In this document: piece by piece, positions 10,678-19,171 of the stretch
Layout: each line of letters begins with the position of its first letter
Position numbering within the stretch: position 1 is the first letter of the stretch
Assembly: GCF_013178945.1 (NCBI RefSeq)
Contig: NZ_JABFDM010000002.1
Location: 906,415-970,414 of the forward strand
Length of the DNA stretch: 64,000 nucleotides
Reading direction: 5' to 3'
Source: Bradyrhizobium aeschynomenes
GTDB lineage: Bacteria > Pseudomonadota > Alphaproteobacteria > Rhizobiales > Xanthobacteraceae
Translations under genes and position numbers: made by a program
The notes under the pieces: model-generated
Databases searched by the model: none
What the model was told of the DNA's origin: nothing
The model's input: only the letters and a program-made list of their open reading frames with translations

Positions 10678-11592
10678 TTAGGATTCTTCGGGCCAGTACA
10701 GCCGCATCGGATTGTCGACCAGGAGCTTGCGCTGCAGTTCCTCGGTGACGGCGATATGGGGAATGAAATCGACCAGCAGCCCGTCGTCCGGCATGTGGTC
10801 CTTCAGGTTCGGATGCGGCCAGTCGGTGCCCCACAGCACGCGATCCGGGAAGGTCTCGACGATGCGCTTCGCGAACGGCACCACGTCGCGATAGGCGTTC
10901 TGCTCGCCGTTCAAGGCCCGCGGGCCGGCGACCGACAGCCGCTCCGGGCAGCTCACCTTGGACCAGACGTTGTCGTGCTCGCGCATGAACTTCACGAACA
11001 GCTCGAACTCCGGACCATCGACCGGCTTGGTGACGTCGGGACGGCCCATGTGGTCGACGACGACGGTGGTCGGCAGGGACGTGAAGAAGTCCCACAACTC
11101 AGGCAGATCAACGGCTTCGAAATAGATCACGACGTGCCAGCCGAGCTTGTTGATACGGTTGGCAATCTCGATCAACTCGTCCTTGGGCGTGAAGTCGACC
11201 AGGCGCTTGACGAAGTTGAAGCGGACGCCGCGCACGCCGGCGTCATGCATGGCCTGCAGCTCGGCATCGCTGACGCTGCGCTTGACGGTGGCGACGCCGC
11301 GGGCCTTGCCGTTGGAATGCACGAGCGCATCGACCATGGCCCGGTTGTCGGCGCCGTGACAGGTCGCCTGCACCACGACGTTGCGGGCGAAGCCGAGATG
11401 GTCGCGCAGTGCGTAAAGCTGATGCTTGGACGCGTCGCAGGGGGTGTATTTGCGTTCGGGCGCATAGGGAAATTGGGCGCCGGGGCCGAACACGTGGCAA
11501 TGCGCATCGACGCTGCCGGCCGGCACCTTGAAGCGCGGCTTCGACGGGCCGTCGTACCAGTCGAGCCATCCCGGGGTCTTCTGGAACTCCAT
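10678..11592 (-). CDS. ligI: 2-pyrone-4,6-dicarboxylate hydrolase (LigI)
   Basis: 304-residue amidohydrolase-superfamily TIM barrel. The first-strand motif is VDAHCHVFGPG (residues about 28-38). VDHMGRPD and the catalytic Asp in LWGTDWPHPN close the active site. LigI opens the lactone ring to 4-oxalomesaconate and is known to act without a bound metal. The ATG is preceded by AAGGAG and overlaps the end region of the upstream dehydrogenase gene, in keeping with one operon. Confidence 0.96.
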   Translation of the reverse strand: MEFQKTPGWLDWYDGPSKPRFKVPAGSVDAHCHVFGPGAQFPYAPERKYTPCDASKHQLYALRDHLGFARNVVVQATCHGADNRAMVDALVHSNGKARGVATVKRSVSDAELQAMHDAGVRGVRFNFVKRLVDFTPKDELIEIANRINKLGWHVVIYFEAVDLPELWDFFTSLPTTVVVDHMGRPDVTKPVDGPEFELFVKFMREHDNVWSKVSCPERLSVAGPRALNGEQNAYRDVVPFAKRIVETFPDRVLWGTDWPHPNLKDHMPDDGLLVDFIPHIAVTEELQRKLLVDNPMRLYWPEES

Positions 11593-11600
11593 GAGGTTCC

Positions 11601-12524
11601 CTACTCCTTGGACTTGATCTTGTTGATGATACGATCGGCCTCGGTGCGCCAGTCCGGGCTGCGCGCGAATTCCTTCGTGCCGCGCTCGCCGAACAGGCCG
11701 TCATCGGCGAGATCGGCGACCCAGGCCTGGCGTTCCGCGGTGCCTTCCGCCGACCACGGCGTCAGCCCGATGTCGCGCACGGTCTCGGCGACCTCCCTCA
11801 CCTCCTCGGCGCGGCGGCGGCCATGCTCGATCACCCGCTGGAAGAAATAGGCGCCCTGCTTCTCCCAGTCGATGCCGGGGAAGGTCTCCTTCAGCGAGGC
11901 CAGCACCGCATCCTCCACGCCATAGGCGCGCGCGGTGGTGAAGCTCTCGATCACCATCGCCTCGAGACCCTTGATCATGATGCTACGGCACATCTTGGTC
12001 GCCGAGGCCACGCCGAGCTTGTCGCTGGCGGGCTTGGCGGCAAAGCCGAGATCGTTGAGCAGCGGCGCCAGCTCGCGCGCACCCGCGCCTCCAAGCAGCA
12101 GCGGCACCTTGATGCGATAGGGCGGCACCGAGGTCATGACCGCGCCCTCGACATAGCGCCCGCCGGCGCCGTCGATCAGCGCGGCGGCGCGCTGCTTGGC
12201 GCCGGGCGAGGCCGAGTTGAAGTCGAGGAACCAGGCGCCCGGCTTGATCGCCGCTGCGCAGGCTTCCGCCACCGCCACGTCCTGGCTCGCGGTGACCGCG
12301 GAGACGATAAAGTCAGCTTGGGCCGCCAGCTCGGCATGCGAGGCGGCGAGCGTCACGCCGATGCTGTCGGCGTGGCTGCGCATCGCGTCTCCGCGAGAGT
12401 CGGCCAGCTTGACGTCATAGGCCGAGACACGCACGCCGTCCTTGCGCAGATCCTCGGCGAGGATCTTGCCGACCTCGCCGTAGCCGATCAGGCCAACGTG
12501 CCACTGGTTCGACGCTGCCGTCAT
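11601..12524 (-). CDS. 6-phosphogluconate-dehydrogenase-like NAD(P)-binding protein (DUF1932), unassigned step
   Basis: 307 residues. The N-terminal Rossmann domain has GLIGYGEVGK (residues about 11-20) and FNSASPGAK, as in beta-hydroxyacid dehydrogenases. The C-terminal helical domain includes ATKMCRSIMIKGLEAMVIES, of the DUF1932 type. It sits between ligK and ligI. The Sphingobium SYK-6 ligK-orf1-ligI operon also has a gene of unassigned function at this position. No tautomerase gene (ligU/galD type) is seen in this window, so a role in handling 4-oxalomesaconate or 4-carboxy-4-hydroxy-2-oxoadipate, or a side product, is worth considering. Function unknown. Confidence 0.85.
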   Translation of the reverse strand: MTAASNQWHVGLIGYGEVGKILAEDLRKDGVRVSAYDVKLADSRGDAMRSHADSIGVTLAASHAELAAQADFIVSAVTASQDVAVAEACAAAIKPGAWFLDFNSASPGAKQRAAALIDGAGGRYVEGAVMTSVPPYRIKVPLLLGGAGARELAPLLNDLGFAAKPASDKLGVASATKMCRSIMIKGLEAMVIESFTTARAYGVEDAVLASLKETFPGIDWEKQGAYFFQRVIEHGRRRAEEVREVAETVRDIGLTPWSAEGTAERQAWVADLADDGLFGERGTKEFARSPDWRTEADRIINKIKSKE

Positions 12525-12530
12525 TGCGCC

Positions 12531-13226
12531 TCAGTCGATATACTTGAGCCCGGCCTTCGCCAGCGGCTCGCGCATCTTGTACATGTCGAGGCCGAGCACG
12601 CCCGACGCCAGCTTCTCGCGCTTGTCGGCCTCGTTGGCCTCGCGCGCCGCAGCGGCATCCGCCGCCTGATGCGCAACGGCCGCAGGCACCACGACGATGC
12701 CGTCGACATCGGCCACGATGACGTCGCCTGGATTGACGGCCGCGCCGGCACACACGATCGGGATGTTGACCGAGCCGAGCGTCGCCTTGACCGTGCCGCG
12801 CGCGCTGATCGCCCGCGAGAACACCGGGAACTGCATCTCGGTGAGATCGGCGACGTCACGGACGCCACCGTCGATCACGAGTCCCTGCGCACCGCGGGCG
12901 CGGAAGCTGGTCGCCAGGAGATCGCCAAAGAAGCCGTCGGTGTTCTCGACCGTACAGGCGGCGACGACGACGTCGCCGGGCTGAATCTGCTCGGCCGCAA
13001 CATGCAGCATCCAGTTGTCGCCGGGCTGCAGCAGCACGGTCACCGCCGTGCCGCACATCTTCGCGGTCGGATAGATCGGCCGCATATAGCACTGCATCAG
13101 GCCGACGCGGCCCATCGCCTCGTGGATGGTGGCGACGCCGAACTTCGACAGCTTCTCCACCGCCGCCTTGTCGGCGCGGGTGATCTTCGTCTTGACGATG
13201 CCGAGATTGTTCATGGGGGTGCTCAT
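12531..13226 (-). CDS. ligK: 4-carboxy-4-hydroxy-2-oxoadipate aldolase (LigK)
   Basis: 231-residue class II pyruvate aldolase of the RraA/HMG-CHA aldolase fold. The conserved signature [17 protein letters not shown] (residues about 117-133) carries the Arg and Asp used for pyruvate and divalent-metal binding, and [15 protein letters not shown] follows. It splits the tricarboxylate into pyruvate and oxaloacetate, the last step of the 4,5-cleavage route. It is 17 bp downstream of ligJ and 6 bp upstream of the next gene. Confidence 0.95.
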   Translation of the reverse strand: MSTPMNNLGIVKTKITRADKAAVEKLSKFGVATIHEAMGRVGLMQCYMRPIYPTAKMCGTAVTVLLQPGDNWMLHVAAEQIQPGDVVVAACTVENTDGFFGDLLATSFRARGAQGLVIDGGVRDVADLTEMQFPVFSRAISARGTVKATLGSVNIPIVCAGAAVNPGDVIVADVDGIVVVPAAVAHQAADAAAAREANEADKREKLASGVLGLDMYKMREPLAKAGLKYID

Positions 13227-13243
13227 ATCGCCTGCCCTTTAGA

Positions 13244-14269
13244 TTACTTGCCCTTGGCCTTCAACGCGGCGTCGAGCCGCGGGAACACGCGCCGCGCATT
13301 GCCTTCATAGATCTGGTGGCGCTGCTCGGGCGTCAGCTTGGCGGCCTCGATGTAGCGCTTGGTGTCGTCATAGTAGAAGCCGGTCTCCGGATCGATGCCG
13401 CGGACGGCACCGATCATTTCCGACGCGAACAGGATGTTGTCGATCGGGATCACGCCGGTCAAAAGGTCGATACCCGGCTGGTGATACACGCAGGTATCGA
13501 AAAAGATGTTGTTGAGCAGGTGATCCTTCAACAGCGGCTTCTTCAACTCCTGGGCAAGGCCGCGGAACCGGCCCCAGTGATACGGCACCGCGCCGCCGCC
13601 ATGCGGGATCAGGAACTTCAAGGTCGGGAAGTCCTTGAACAGGTCGGACGTCAGGCACTGCATAAACGCCGTGGTGTCGGCGTTGAGGTAATGCGCGCCC
13701 GTGGTGTGGAAGCAGGCGTTGCAGCTGGTCGAGACGTGGATCATCGCGGGGATTTCGAGCTCGACCATCTTCTCGTAGATCGGATACCAGTGCCGGTCCG
13801 ACAGCGGCGGCGAGGTCCAGTGACCACCGGAGGGATCCGGGTTCAGATTGATGCCGACGAAGCCGTATTCCTTGATGCACTTCTCGAGCTCGGGAATGCA
13901 GGTCGCAGGATCCACGCCCGGCGACTGCGGCAGCATCGCGACGCCGATGAAATGGTCGGGGAACAGCTGGCTGACGCGGTAGCACAGCTCGTTGCAGATC
14001 CCGGCCCAGGTCGAGGACACCTGGAAGTCGCCGATGTGGTGGGCCATGAAGCTCGCGCGCGGCGAGAACACGGTGAGGTCGCTGCCGCGCTCCTTCATCT
14101 TCTTGAGCTGGTTGCTCTGGATGCTCTCGCGCAGCTCGTCGTCGCTGATCTTGAGCTCCGAGGCCTTCGGCATCACCGAGGGATCCTTGATGCCCGCGAT
14201 CTGCCGGTTGCGCCACTCTTCCAGCGCCTTCGGAGCCGTCGTGTAATGGCCGTGCACGTCGATGATCAC
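13244..14269 (-). CDS. ligJ: 4-oxalomesaconate hydratase (LigJ)
   Basis: 341-residue amidohydrolase-2-family hydratase that adds water to 4-oxalomesaconate, giving 4-carboxy-4-hydroxy-2-oxoadipate. The metal site begins with IIDVHGHYTT at residues 2-11. GINLNPDPSGG, IPHGGGAVPYHWGR and FASEMIGAV are later landmarks. I choose the GTG start at 14269, preceded by GAGGGAGA, because it gives the SYK-6 LigJ length (341) and puts the metal motif at the N terminus. An upstream in-frame start would overlap the transporter gene. Confidence 0.95.
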   Translation of the reverse strand: MIIDVHGHYTTAPKALEEWRNRQIAGIKDPSVMPKASELKISDDELRESIQSNQLKKMKERGSDLTVFSPRASFMAHHIGDFQVSSTWAGICNELCYRVSQLFPDHFIGVAMLPQSPGVDPATCIPELEKCIKEYGFVGINLNPDPSGGHWTSPPLSDRHWYPIYEKMVELEIPAMIHVSTSCNACFHTTGAHYLNADTTAFMQCLTSDLFKDFPTLKFLIPHGGGAVPYHWGRFRGLAQELKKPLLKDHLLNNIFFDTCVYHQPGIDLLTGVIPIDNILFASEMIGAVRGIDPETGFYYDDTKRYIEAAKLTPEQRHQIYEGNARRVFPRLDAALKAKGK

Positions 14270-14312
14270 GTCAGTCTCTCCCTCGAGCTTCTTCTCTATC
14301 TGCCTTCGCCGC

Positions 14313-15689
14313 TCAATGCGCGACCACGGGGCTGCCGACATCCTTGCCGCTGGCGCGGCCGCCCGGTCCCACGGCCTGCTTTACCACAAGGGCGAGCGCC
14401 GCAATCAAGCCGGGAACTGCGATCACGGTGAAAATCTCGCTGAAGGTCAGGTGCCGCGCGGTCAGCTCGGCCACCAGGAAGGAGCCGGCAATACCGCCGA
14501 AGCGGCCGATGCCCATCATCCAGGCAACCCCGGTGGCGCGGCCCTGGGTCGGATAGAACGCGGCGGCCAGCGCCGGCAGCGACGACTGCGCCGTGTTCAT
14601 GACGACGCCGGCTGCGAACACGATCACCACCAGGAAGCCCAGATTGCCGGCCGCCTGCCCGATCAGGAAGATCGTCACCGCGGTCAGCGCATAGCCGATC
14701 GCGACGATGCGGTTGGCGTTGAAGCGGTCCATCAGGACGCCGAAGAACACCGCGCCGACGCCGCCGAGCGGGAACAGCGCCGAGATCAAGGTCGCGGTCT
14801 GCGGATTCAGCCCGACATCCTTGAACAGGATCGGCATCCAGTTGATGAGCGAATAGAAGATCACCAGCCCCATGAAATAGGTGACCCACAGCATCAGCGA
14901 GCCGACGCGCAGCACCGGCGACAGCACCATGCCGATGCCGGTCGCGTTGACGCGGCGGGTCGTCTCGGCATGCTCCGGCTCCAGCATCACGAACTGGCCG
15001 ACATCGGCGGCCTTGGCCGAGATCTTGCGCATCACCTTGCGCACACGCTCGACCGAAGCGCCGCGCGACAGCAGGTAATGCACGGACTCCGGCAGGATCG
15101 CGATCAGCAACACCGTCAGCACCAGCGGCGTGACGCCGCCGAGCTCCAGCACGCTGCGCCAGCCCCATTGCGGAATCATCCAGGCTGCGAGAAAGCCGCC
15201 GCAGGCCGCGCCCAGCGGAAAGCCGCAGAACATCAGATTGGTCATGGTCGCGCGCAGCCGGCCGGGGCAGTACTCGCTGAGCAGCGTGACGGCGTTGGGC
15301 ATGGCGGCGCCGAGGCCGATGCCGGTGACACAACGCAGCACGGTGAGCTCGGTCAGATTGGTCGCAAACGCCGAGGCGAGACAGGCAACGCCGAAGATCA
15401 GGACCGAGCCGACCAGCACCAGCTTGCGGCCGAGACGGTCGGCCACGGGACCGGCGAACAGTGCGCCAGCGGCCAGACCGAACAGCGCGGCGCTCAGCAC
15501 CGGCCCGAGCGCCGATTTCTCGATGCCCCATTCCTTGAGCAGCGACGGCGCGATGAAGCCGATCGCGGCGGTGTCGAAGCCGTCGAGCAGCACGATCACG
15601 AAGCCGAGCGCGAAGATCAGCCACTGGAAACCGGAGAACTTGTGGTCGTCGAGAAAGGCCTGGACGTCGACACGGGCGGTCGCTGGCAT
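14313..15689 (-). CDS. AAHS-family MFS transporter for aromatic acids (PcaK-like)
   Basis: 458-residue inner-membrane proton symporter with 12 predicted helices. The first has the aromatic-acid transporter signature LLDGFDTAAIGFIAPSL. The loop 2-3 motif is GPVADRLGRK, and the second-half equivalent is GVLMDRFNANR. It should import protocatechuate, 4-hydroxybenzoate or a related acid. The start is the ATG preceded by AAGGGA; an upstream in-frame ATG lacks a ribosome site. It is the first gene of the lig operon, 43 bp before ligJ. Confidence 0.92.
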   Translation of the reverse strand: MPATARVDVQAFLDDHKFSGFQWLIFALGFVIVLLDGFDTAAIGFIAPSLLKEWGIEKSALGPVLSAALFGLAAGALFAGPVADRLGRKLVLVGSVLIFGVACLASAFATNLTELTVLRCVTGIGLGAAMPNAVTLLSEYCPGRLRATMTNLMFCGFPLGAACGGFLAAWMIPQWGWRSVLELGGVTPLVLTVLLIAILPESVHYLLSRGASVERVRKVMRKISAKAADVGQFVMLEPEHAETTRRVNATGIGMVLSPVLRVGSLMLWVTYFMGLVIFYSLINWMPILFKDVGLNPQTATLISALFPLGGVGAVFFGVLMDRFNANRIVAIGYALTAVTIFLIGQAAGNLGFLVVIVFAAGVVMNTAQSSLPALAAAFYPTQGRATGVAWMMGIGRFGGIAGSFLVAELTARHLTFSEIFTVIAVPGLIAALALVVKQAVGPGGRASGKDVGSPVVAH

Positions 15690-15842
15690 CGCTTCTGCTT
15701 CCCTTGGGTGCTGTTCTGGCGCGTTGGCCGAGGTCCGCAGGGGCACGTTCCCCCAGCGATCGAGTCCTGCAGCTTCGGCAGCTTGACAGGGTATGTGACC
15801 GAGCGCGACCGCCCGCGCCAGCGCCGGGCGGTATCTATCAGC

Positions 15843-15859
15843 TATTCCGAAATGGCATA
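15843..15859. promoter_or_regulatory. candidate LysR-type binding site upstream of the lig operon
   Basis: The sequence TATTCCGAAATGGCATA fits TAT-N11-ATA, the LysR T-N11-A rule with 3-bp arms. It lies about 155 bp upstream of the transporter start, in the only AT-richer island (about 15829-15900) of the 513-bp gap 15690-16202. A GATATC palindrome follows at 15861-15866. A LysR gene lies just upstream. Assignment is inference. Confidence 0.4.
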
Positions 15860-15971
15860 AGATATCAGATGAGCCATGCTGATTTTAGAATGGGTCTGAA
15901 TAGCTTCCGGCTTGGCTGTGGATGACGTCGATGCCCCCGGATTCCCCCTCCGCCTGCGGGGCACTGCTCTC

Positions 15972-16135
15972 GCGTTCGACAATCGCAGTTTTGCGCTCGC
16001 CTGTCTCTACGCCGTCATGGCCGGGCTTGTCCCGGCCATCCACGTCGTACGGCATGCTGGGAGCGACGTGGATGCCCGGGACGAGCCCGGGCATGACGGA
16101 GTATAAAGTTGGCAGGATCGTTCGCCGGTACGGCT
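15972..16135. repeat. dispersed intergenic repeat flanking lysR, copy 1
   Basis: About 160 bp containing two facing inverted arms, GTCATGGCCGGGCTTGTC and its near-complement GCCCGGGCATGAC, with GACGTGGATG inside. A same-orientation copy with about 80% identity by eye lies at 17188-17350, so the pair brackets the LysR gene. The rest of 15690-16202 holds only the candidate operator region. Confidence 0.8.
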
Positions 16136-16202
16136 GCGTGTCTGAAATGCCATAGCCCTGCCCTGCAGGGAAGAGTAGCACCGTTGCGTAGCGCAGCGCC
16201 GT

Positions 16203-17102
16203 CTACCGCGGTAGCTTCTTGATCAGTGCTGTCGCCAGCTTCATCGTCTGCTGCGCCAGCGGCGTCGGCCGCTTGTGCGCCGAGGTGACGAAGCACAGCA
16301 CGCTGGTCGGCGCGGGCTCGGTCAGCGGACGGATGGCAAGCTCCCCCGCCCGCCCCGAAGCGGCGACGCCACTCGGCGTCAGCACGGCATGGCCATAGCC
16401 CGCACAGACGAGATCGATGATCGAGGGCACGCTCGACACCTCCCAGGCGATGTCGAGCTTGATGCCGGCGAGCGCGGCCTGCGTCTCCAAGAGCCGCCGC
16501 ATCGCATGCACTCGCTCCGGCATGATCAGGCTGTAGCGCGACAGCTCGGCCATCGGCAGCGGCGCGGTGATGCGGCGCTTGCCCTTCGGCGCGTGGCTGA
16601 CCAGCGCCAGCGGCTCCTGCAGCACCGGCGTGATCTCGATGCCGGCCTGGGCCTCCGGATTATAGACCATTCCGACGTCGATGCGGCCAGTGGTGATCCA
16701 CTCGACGACATGCGTCGACAGGCCCTCGACCACGGCGAGCCGCGCCGCCGGATATTCCTTCCGGAAGCGGTCGATCAGCGGCAAGGTCAATTGCCGCGCA
16801 ATGCTCGGCGGCAGGCCGATGGTGACGCGGCCGACCGGCGCGTCGCGGCTGGCGCCGAGATCCGCGCGCGCATGCGCCACCAGCTGCAACACGCCAACGC
16901 TGTGGTCGAGCAGCCGCTTGCCGGCTTCAGTCAACGCAACGCCGCGGCCGTTGCGCGCGAACAGCTGCTGCTTCAATTCGGACTCCAGCGCCCGCACCTG
17001 CCGCGACAGCGCCGGCTGCGCCACGTCGAGTACCGACGCCGCCTTGCTGAATGAGCCGAGCTCGGCGACCTGGACGAAATATTCGAGCTGCTTGAGGTTC
17101 AT
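16203..17102 (-). CDS. LysR-family transcriptional regulator
   Basis: 299-residue LTTR. The winged helix-turn-helix is at residues 1-60 (MNLKQLEYFVQVAELGSFSK, then AQPALSRQVRALE), followed by a periplasmic-binding-like effector domain (about 90-295) including GRVTIGLPPSIARQ. The start is placed at MNLKQLEYF, where family members begin; a further 16 in-frame residues upstream are not conserved in type. It is on the same strand and upstream of the lig operon, so it is the best local candidate for the protocatechuate-responsive activator. A repeat separates the two, so the link is not certain. Confidence 0.9.
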   Translation of the reverse strand: MNLKQLEYFVQVAELGSFSKAASVLDVAQPALSRQVRALESELKQQLFARNGRGVALTEAGKRLLDHSVGVLQLVAHARADLGASRDAPVGRVTIGLPPSIARQLTLPLIDRFRKEYPAARLAVVEGLSTHVVEWITTGRIDVGMVYNPEAQAGIEITPVLQEPLALVSHAPKGKRRITAPLPMAELSRYSLIMPERVHAMRRLLETQAALAGIKLDIAWEVSSVPSIIDLVCAGYGHAVLTPSGVAASGRAGELAIRPLTEPAPTSVLCFVTSAHKRPTPLAQQTMKLATALIKKLPR

Positions 17103-17187
17103 GGGCAGACCCGCGCCTCCGAGCCGCGCGACGCAACGTCCGATCGACACACTGGACGCAACCTCTGAGGCCCAGCGGCAGCGCTAT

Positions 17188-17350
17188 GGCGTTCGACGGT
17201 CGGGGTTTTGCGCCTGCCTGCCTCCGCGCCGTCATGGCCGGGCTTGTCCCGGCCATCCACGTCGTTCGGCAAGCTGGGAACCACGTGGATGCCCGGGACA
17301 AGCCCGGGCATGACGGAGTAACTAACGGGCACGATCGTTCGTCGCGACAG
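17188..17350. repeat. dispersed intergenic repeat flanking lysR, copy 2
   Basis: Same-orientation partner of the element at 15972-16135. The core GCCGTCATGGCCGGGCTTGT begins at 17228 and the matching inverted arm ends near 17316, followed by the shared GATCGTTCG. It occupies most of the 414-bp gene-free stretch 17103-17516. Confidence 0.8.
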
Positions 17351-17441
17351 CCCCGCATTGCTTGCTAAAAAAGAAGTAATCCGGGTGAGGGAGTAGAGGT
17401 CTCGACGCAGACACTTCCCGTGCGGTCGCCCCTCACCCCAC

Positions 17442-17469
17442 CCCTCTCCCCGTAAGGACGGGGAGAGGG
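17442..17469. terminator. strong hairpin downstream of tspO
   Basis: Perfect 12-bp stem, CCCTCTCCCCGT (17442-17453) with ACGGGGAGAGGG (17458-17469), and a 4-nt loop. It lies 48 bp past the tspO stop. There is no T-run, so it is a possible intrinsic or processing hairpin. It belongs to the same family as the hairpins at 3873, 20651 and 27043. Confidence 0.5.
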
Positions 17470-17516
17470 AGCGCACGGGCGTCTGCGTCTGACAGCGAGC
17501 TTCCATCAGCCTCATC

Positions 17517-17972
17517 TCAATTCAGCACGTTCACCGAAAAATTCAGCACCGACGCGAACGCGACCCAGCACGCGTAGGGCACGAACAGCAGCGCCGCGAT
17601 GCGGTCCGCGCGCCACTGCATCACGATGAACGTCACGATCAGTACGAACATGCTGACGATGATCGCGAACGCGACCCACATCAGATGCGCGGTGAAGAAC
17701 ACCGGCGACCAGGCGAAGTTCAGCACCAGCTGGCCCCACCACACCTGCATCACGGCGCCGCTCTCGACCCGCTCATAGGTGCGCCAGCCGGCCACCGCGA
17801 CCAGGATGTAGATCACCGTCCAGGCGATCGGAAACAGCCAGCCGGGCGGCGTGAACCAGGGCTTGTTGAGCGAGCCGTACCAGGCCCCGGGCATGTTGGA
17901 GGCGCCGATGATCCAGCCGCCTCCGACCACGAGGACCAGGAGGACCAGGAGATGCAGGATGGATCGGTTCAT
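17517..17972 (-). CDS. tspO: TspO/MBR family tryptophan-rich sensory protein
   Basis: 151-residue membrane protein with five predicted helices. It is rich in Trp and Pro, with the family motifs WYGSLNKPWFTPPGWLFPI and WSPVFF. TspO proteins bind tetrapyrroles and modulate pigment, haem or stress responses in alphaproteobacteria. The ATG giving MNRSILHLL is chosen; an upstream in-frame extension is hydrophilic and lacks family sequence. It is divergent from the MoxR gene across 234 bp. Confidence 0.92.
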   Translation of the reverse strand: MNRSILHLLVLLVLVVGGGWIIGASNMPGAWYGSLNKPWFTPPGWLFPIAWTVIYILVAVAGWRTYERVESGAVMQVWWGQLVLNFAWSPVFFTAHLMWVAFAIIVSMFVLIVTFIVMQWRADRIAALLFVPYACWVAFASVLNFSVNVLN

Positions 17973-18206
17973 ATTCCGCTCGGCGTGATTTTCGGGAGAA
18001 GGTTCTCGGCTGGTCCGCTGGCGACCGGCAGCCATGCGGCCGAGACACCCACGCGCGCACTGGACAGGGCCGCCCTCTGCGCGTAGCCAGGACATAACAC
18101 AATGCGAGGAAAAGTCAGGGTTTTCCCCTGGCGCCAACGTCCAGGGACCGGGAACGCCGATCAATTCAGCGCCGGGGTCCTGATACCAGGAAACGGAGCT
18201 TTCTCA

Positions 18207-19166
18207 GTGGCTGATTCCCCGGCCCCCTCCTCAGCCATCGCCTCGATCACGGCCGTCGAAGCCGGCCTCGCCGCGCAGGGCTATATCGCCAGCCGCCAGA
18301 TCGCGACCGCGGTCTATCTGTCGCAGGCCATCGACAAGCCGATCCTGGTCGAGGGTCCCGCCGGCGTCGGCAAGACCGAGCTTGCCAAGGCGATCGCCGC
18401 CTGGCGCGGCCTGAAGATGATCCGGCTGCAGTGCTATGAGGGGCTCGACGAGGCAAAGGCGCTGTACGAGTGGAAATACGCCAAGCAGCTGCTCTACACC
18501 CAGATCCTCAAGGACAAGCTCGGCGAGGTGCTCGGCGGCGCCCAGACATTGCACGCGGCGCTCGGCCAGCTGCATGATTTCGGCGACGTGTTCTTCTCCA
18601 AGGAATTCGTCGAGCCGCGGCCGCTGCTGCAGGCCCTGCTCGAGCCCGATGGCTGCGTGCTCTTGATCGACGAGATCGACAAGTCGGACGCCGAGTTCGA
18701 ATCGCTGCTGCTCGAAATCCTCTCCGACTTCCAGGTCACGATCCCCGAGCTCGGCAGCATCGCCGCCGCCAAGCCGCCGACGGTGATCCTGACCTCCAAC
18801 TCCGAGCGCAATCTGGGCGACGCGCTGAAGCGGCGCTGCCTGCATCTGCATATCGGCTTCCCCGAGCAGAAACTGGAGGAGCGGATCGTCGAGAGCCGCG
18901 TGCCCGGCATCTCGCAGACGCTACGCCGCCAGCTCGTGGCCTTCATCCACGACATCCGCACCCTCGACCTGAAGAAGCAGCCGTCCGTCAGCGAGACCAT
19001 CGATTGGGCCCGCGTGCTGGTGCTGCTGCAGTCCGCCGAGCTCGGCCACGAGGTCGTCAAGGACACCCTCAACGTGCTCTTGAAATACGAGTCGGACATC
19101 GAGGTGGCACTGCCGCAGGTGACGACCTTCGTCGCCAAGGCGCAGCGCCAGAACATCTTCGGGTAG
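18207..19166 (+). CDS. MoxR-family AAA+ ATPase (CoxD-like)
   Basis: 319-residue ATPase with Walker A GPAGVGKT (residues 50-57), Walker B VLLIDEIDK, and sensor segments TSNSERNLGDALKRRCLHL. MoxR ATPases work with VWA-domain partners as chaperones in metal-cofactor insertion or complex assembly. The downstream gene, 5 bp away, encodes such a partner. I favour the GTG start at 18207 with an ACGGAGC ribosome site, since an upstream in-frame start covers non-family sequence. No CO dehydrogenase or methanol dehydrogenase genes are nearby, so the client is unknown. Confidence 0.92.
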   Translation: MADSPAPSSAIASITAVEAGLAAQGYIASRQIATAVYLSQAIDKPILVEGPAGVGKTELAKAIAAWRGLKMIRLQCYEGLDEAKALYEWKYAKQLLYTQILKDKLGEVLGGAQTLHAALGQLHDFGDVFFSKEFVEPRPLLQALLEPDGCVLLIDEIDKSDAEFESLLLEILSDFQVTIPELGSIAAAKPPTVILTSNSERNLGDALKRRCLHLHIGFPEQKLEERIVESRVPGISQTLRRQLVAFIHDIRTLDLKKQPSVSETIDWARVLVLLQSAELGHEVVKDTLNVLLKYESDIEVALPQVTTFVAKAQRQNIFG

Positions 19167-19171
19167 GCGTC

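Noticed and set aside
15885..16181. Short frames over the repeat upstream of the lig operon
   Set aside because: They are produced by a palindromic repeat that recurs at 17188. There is no ribosome site and no family.
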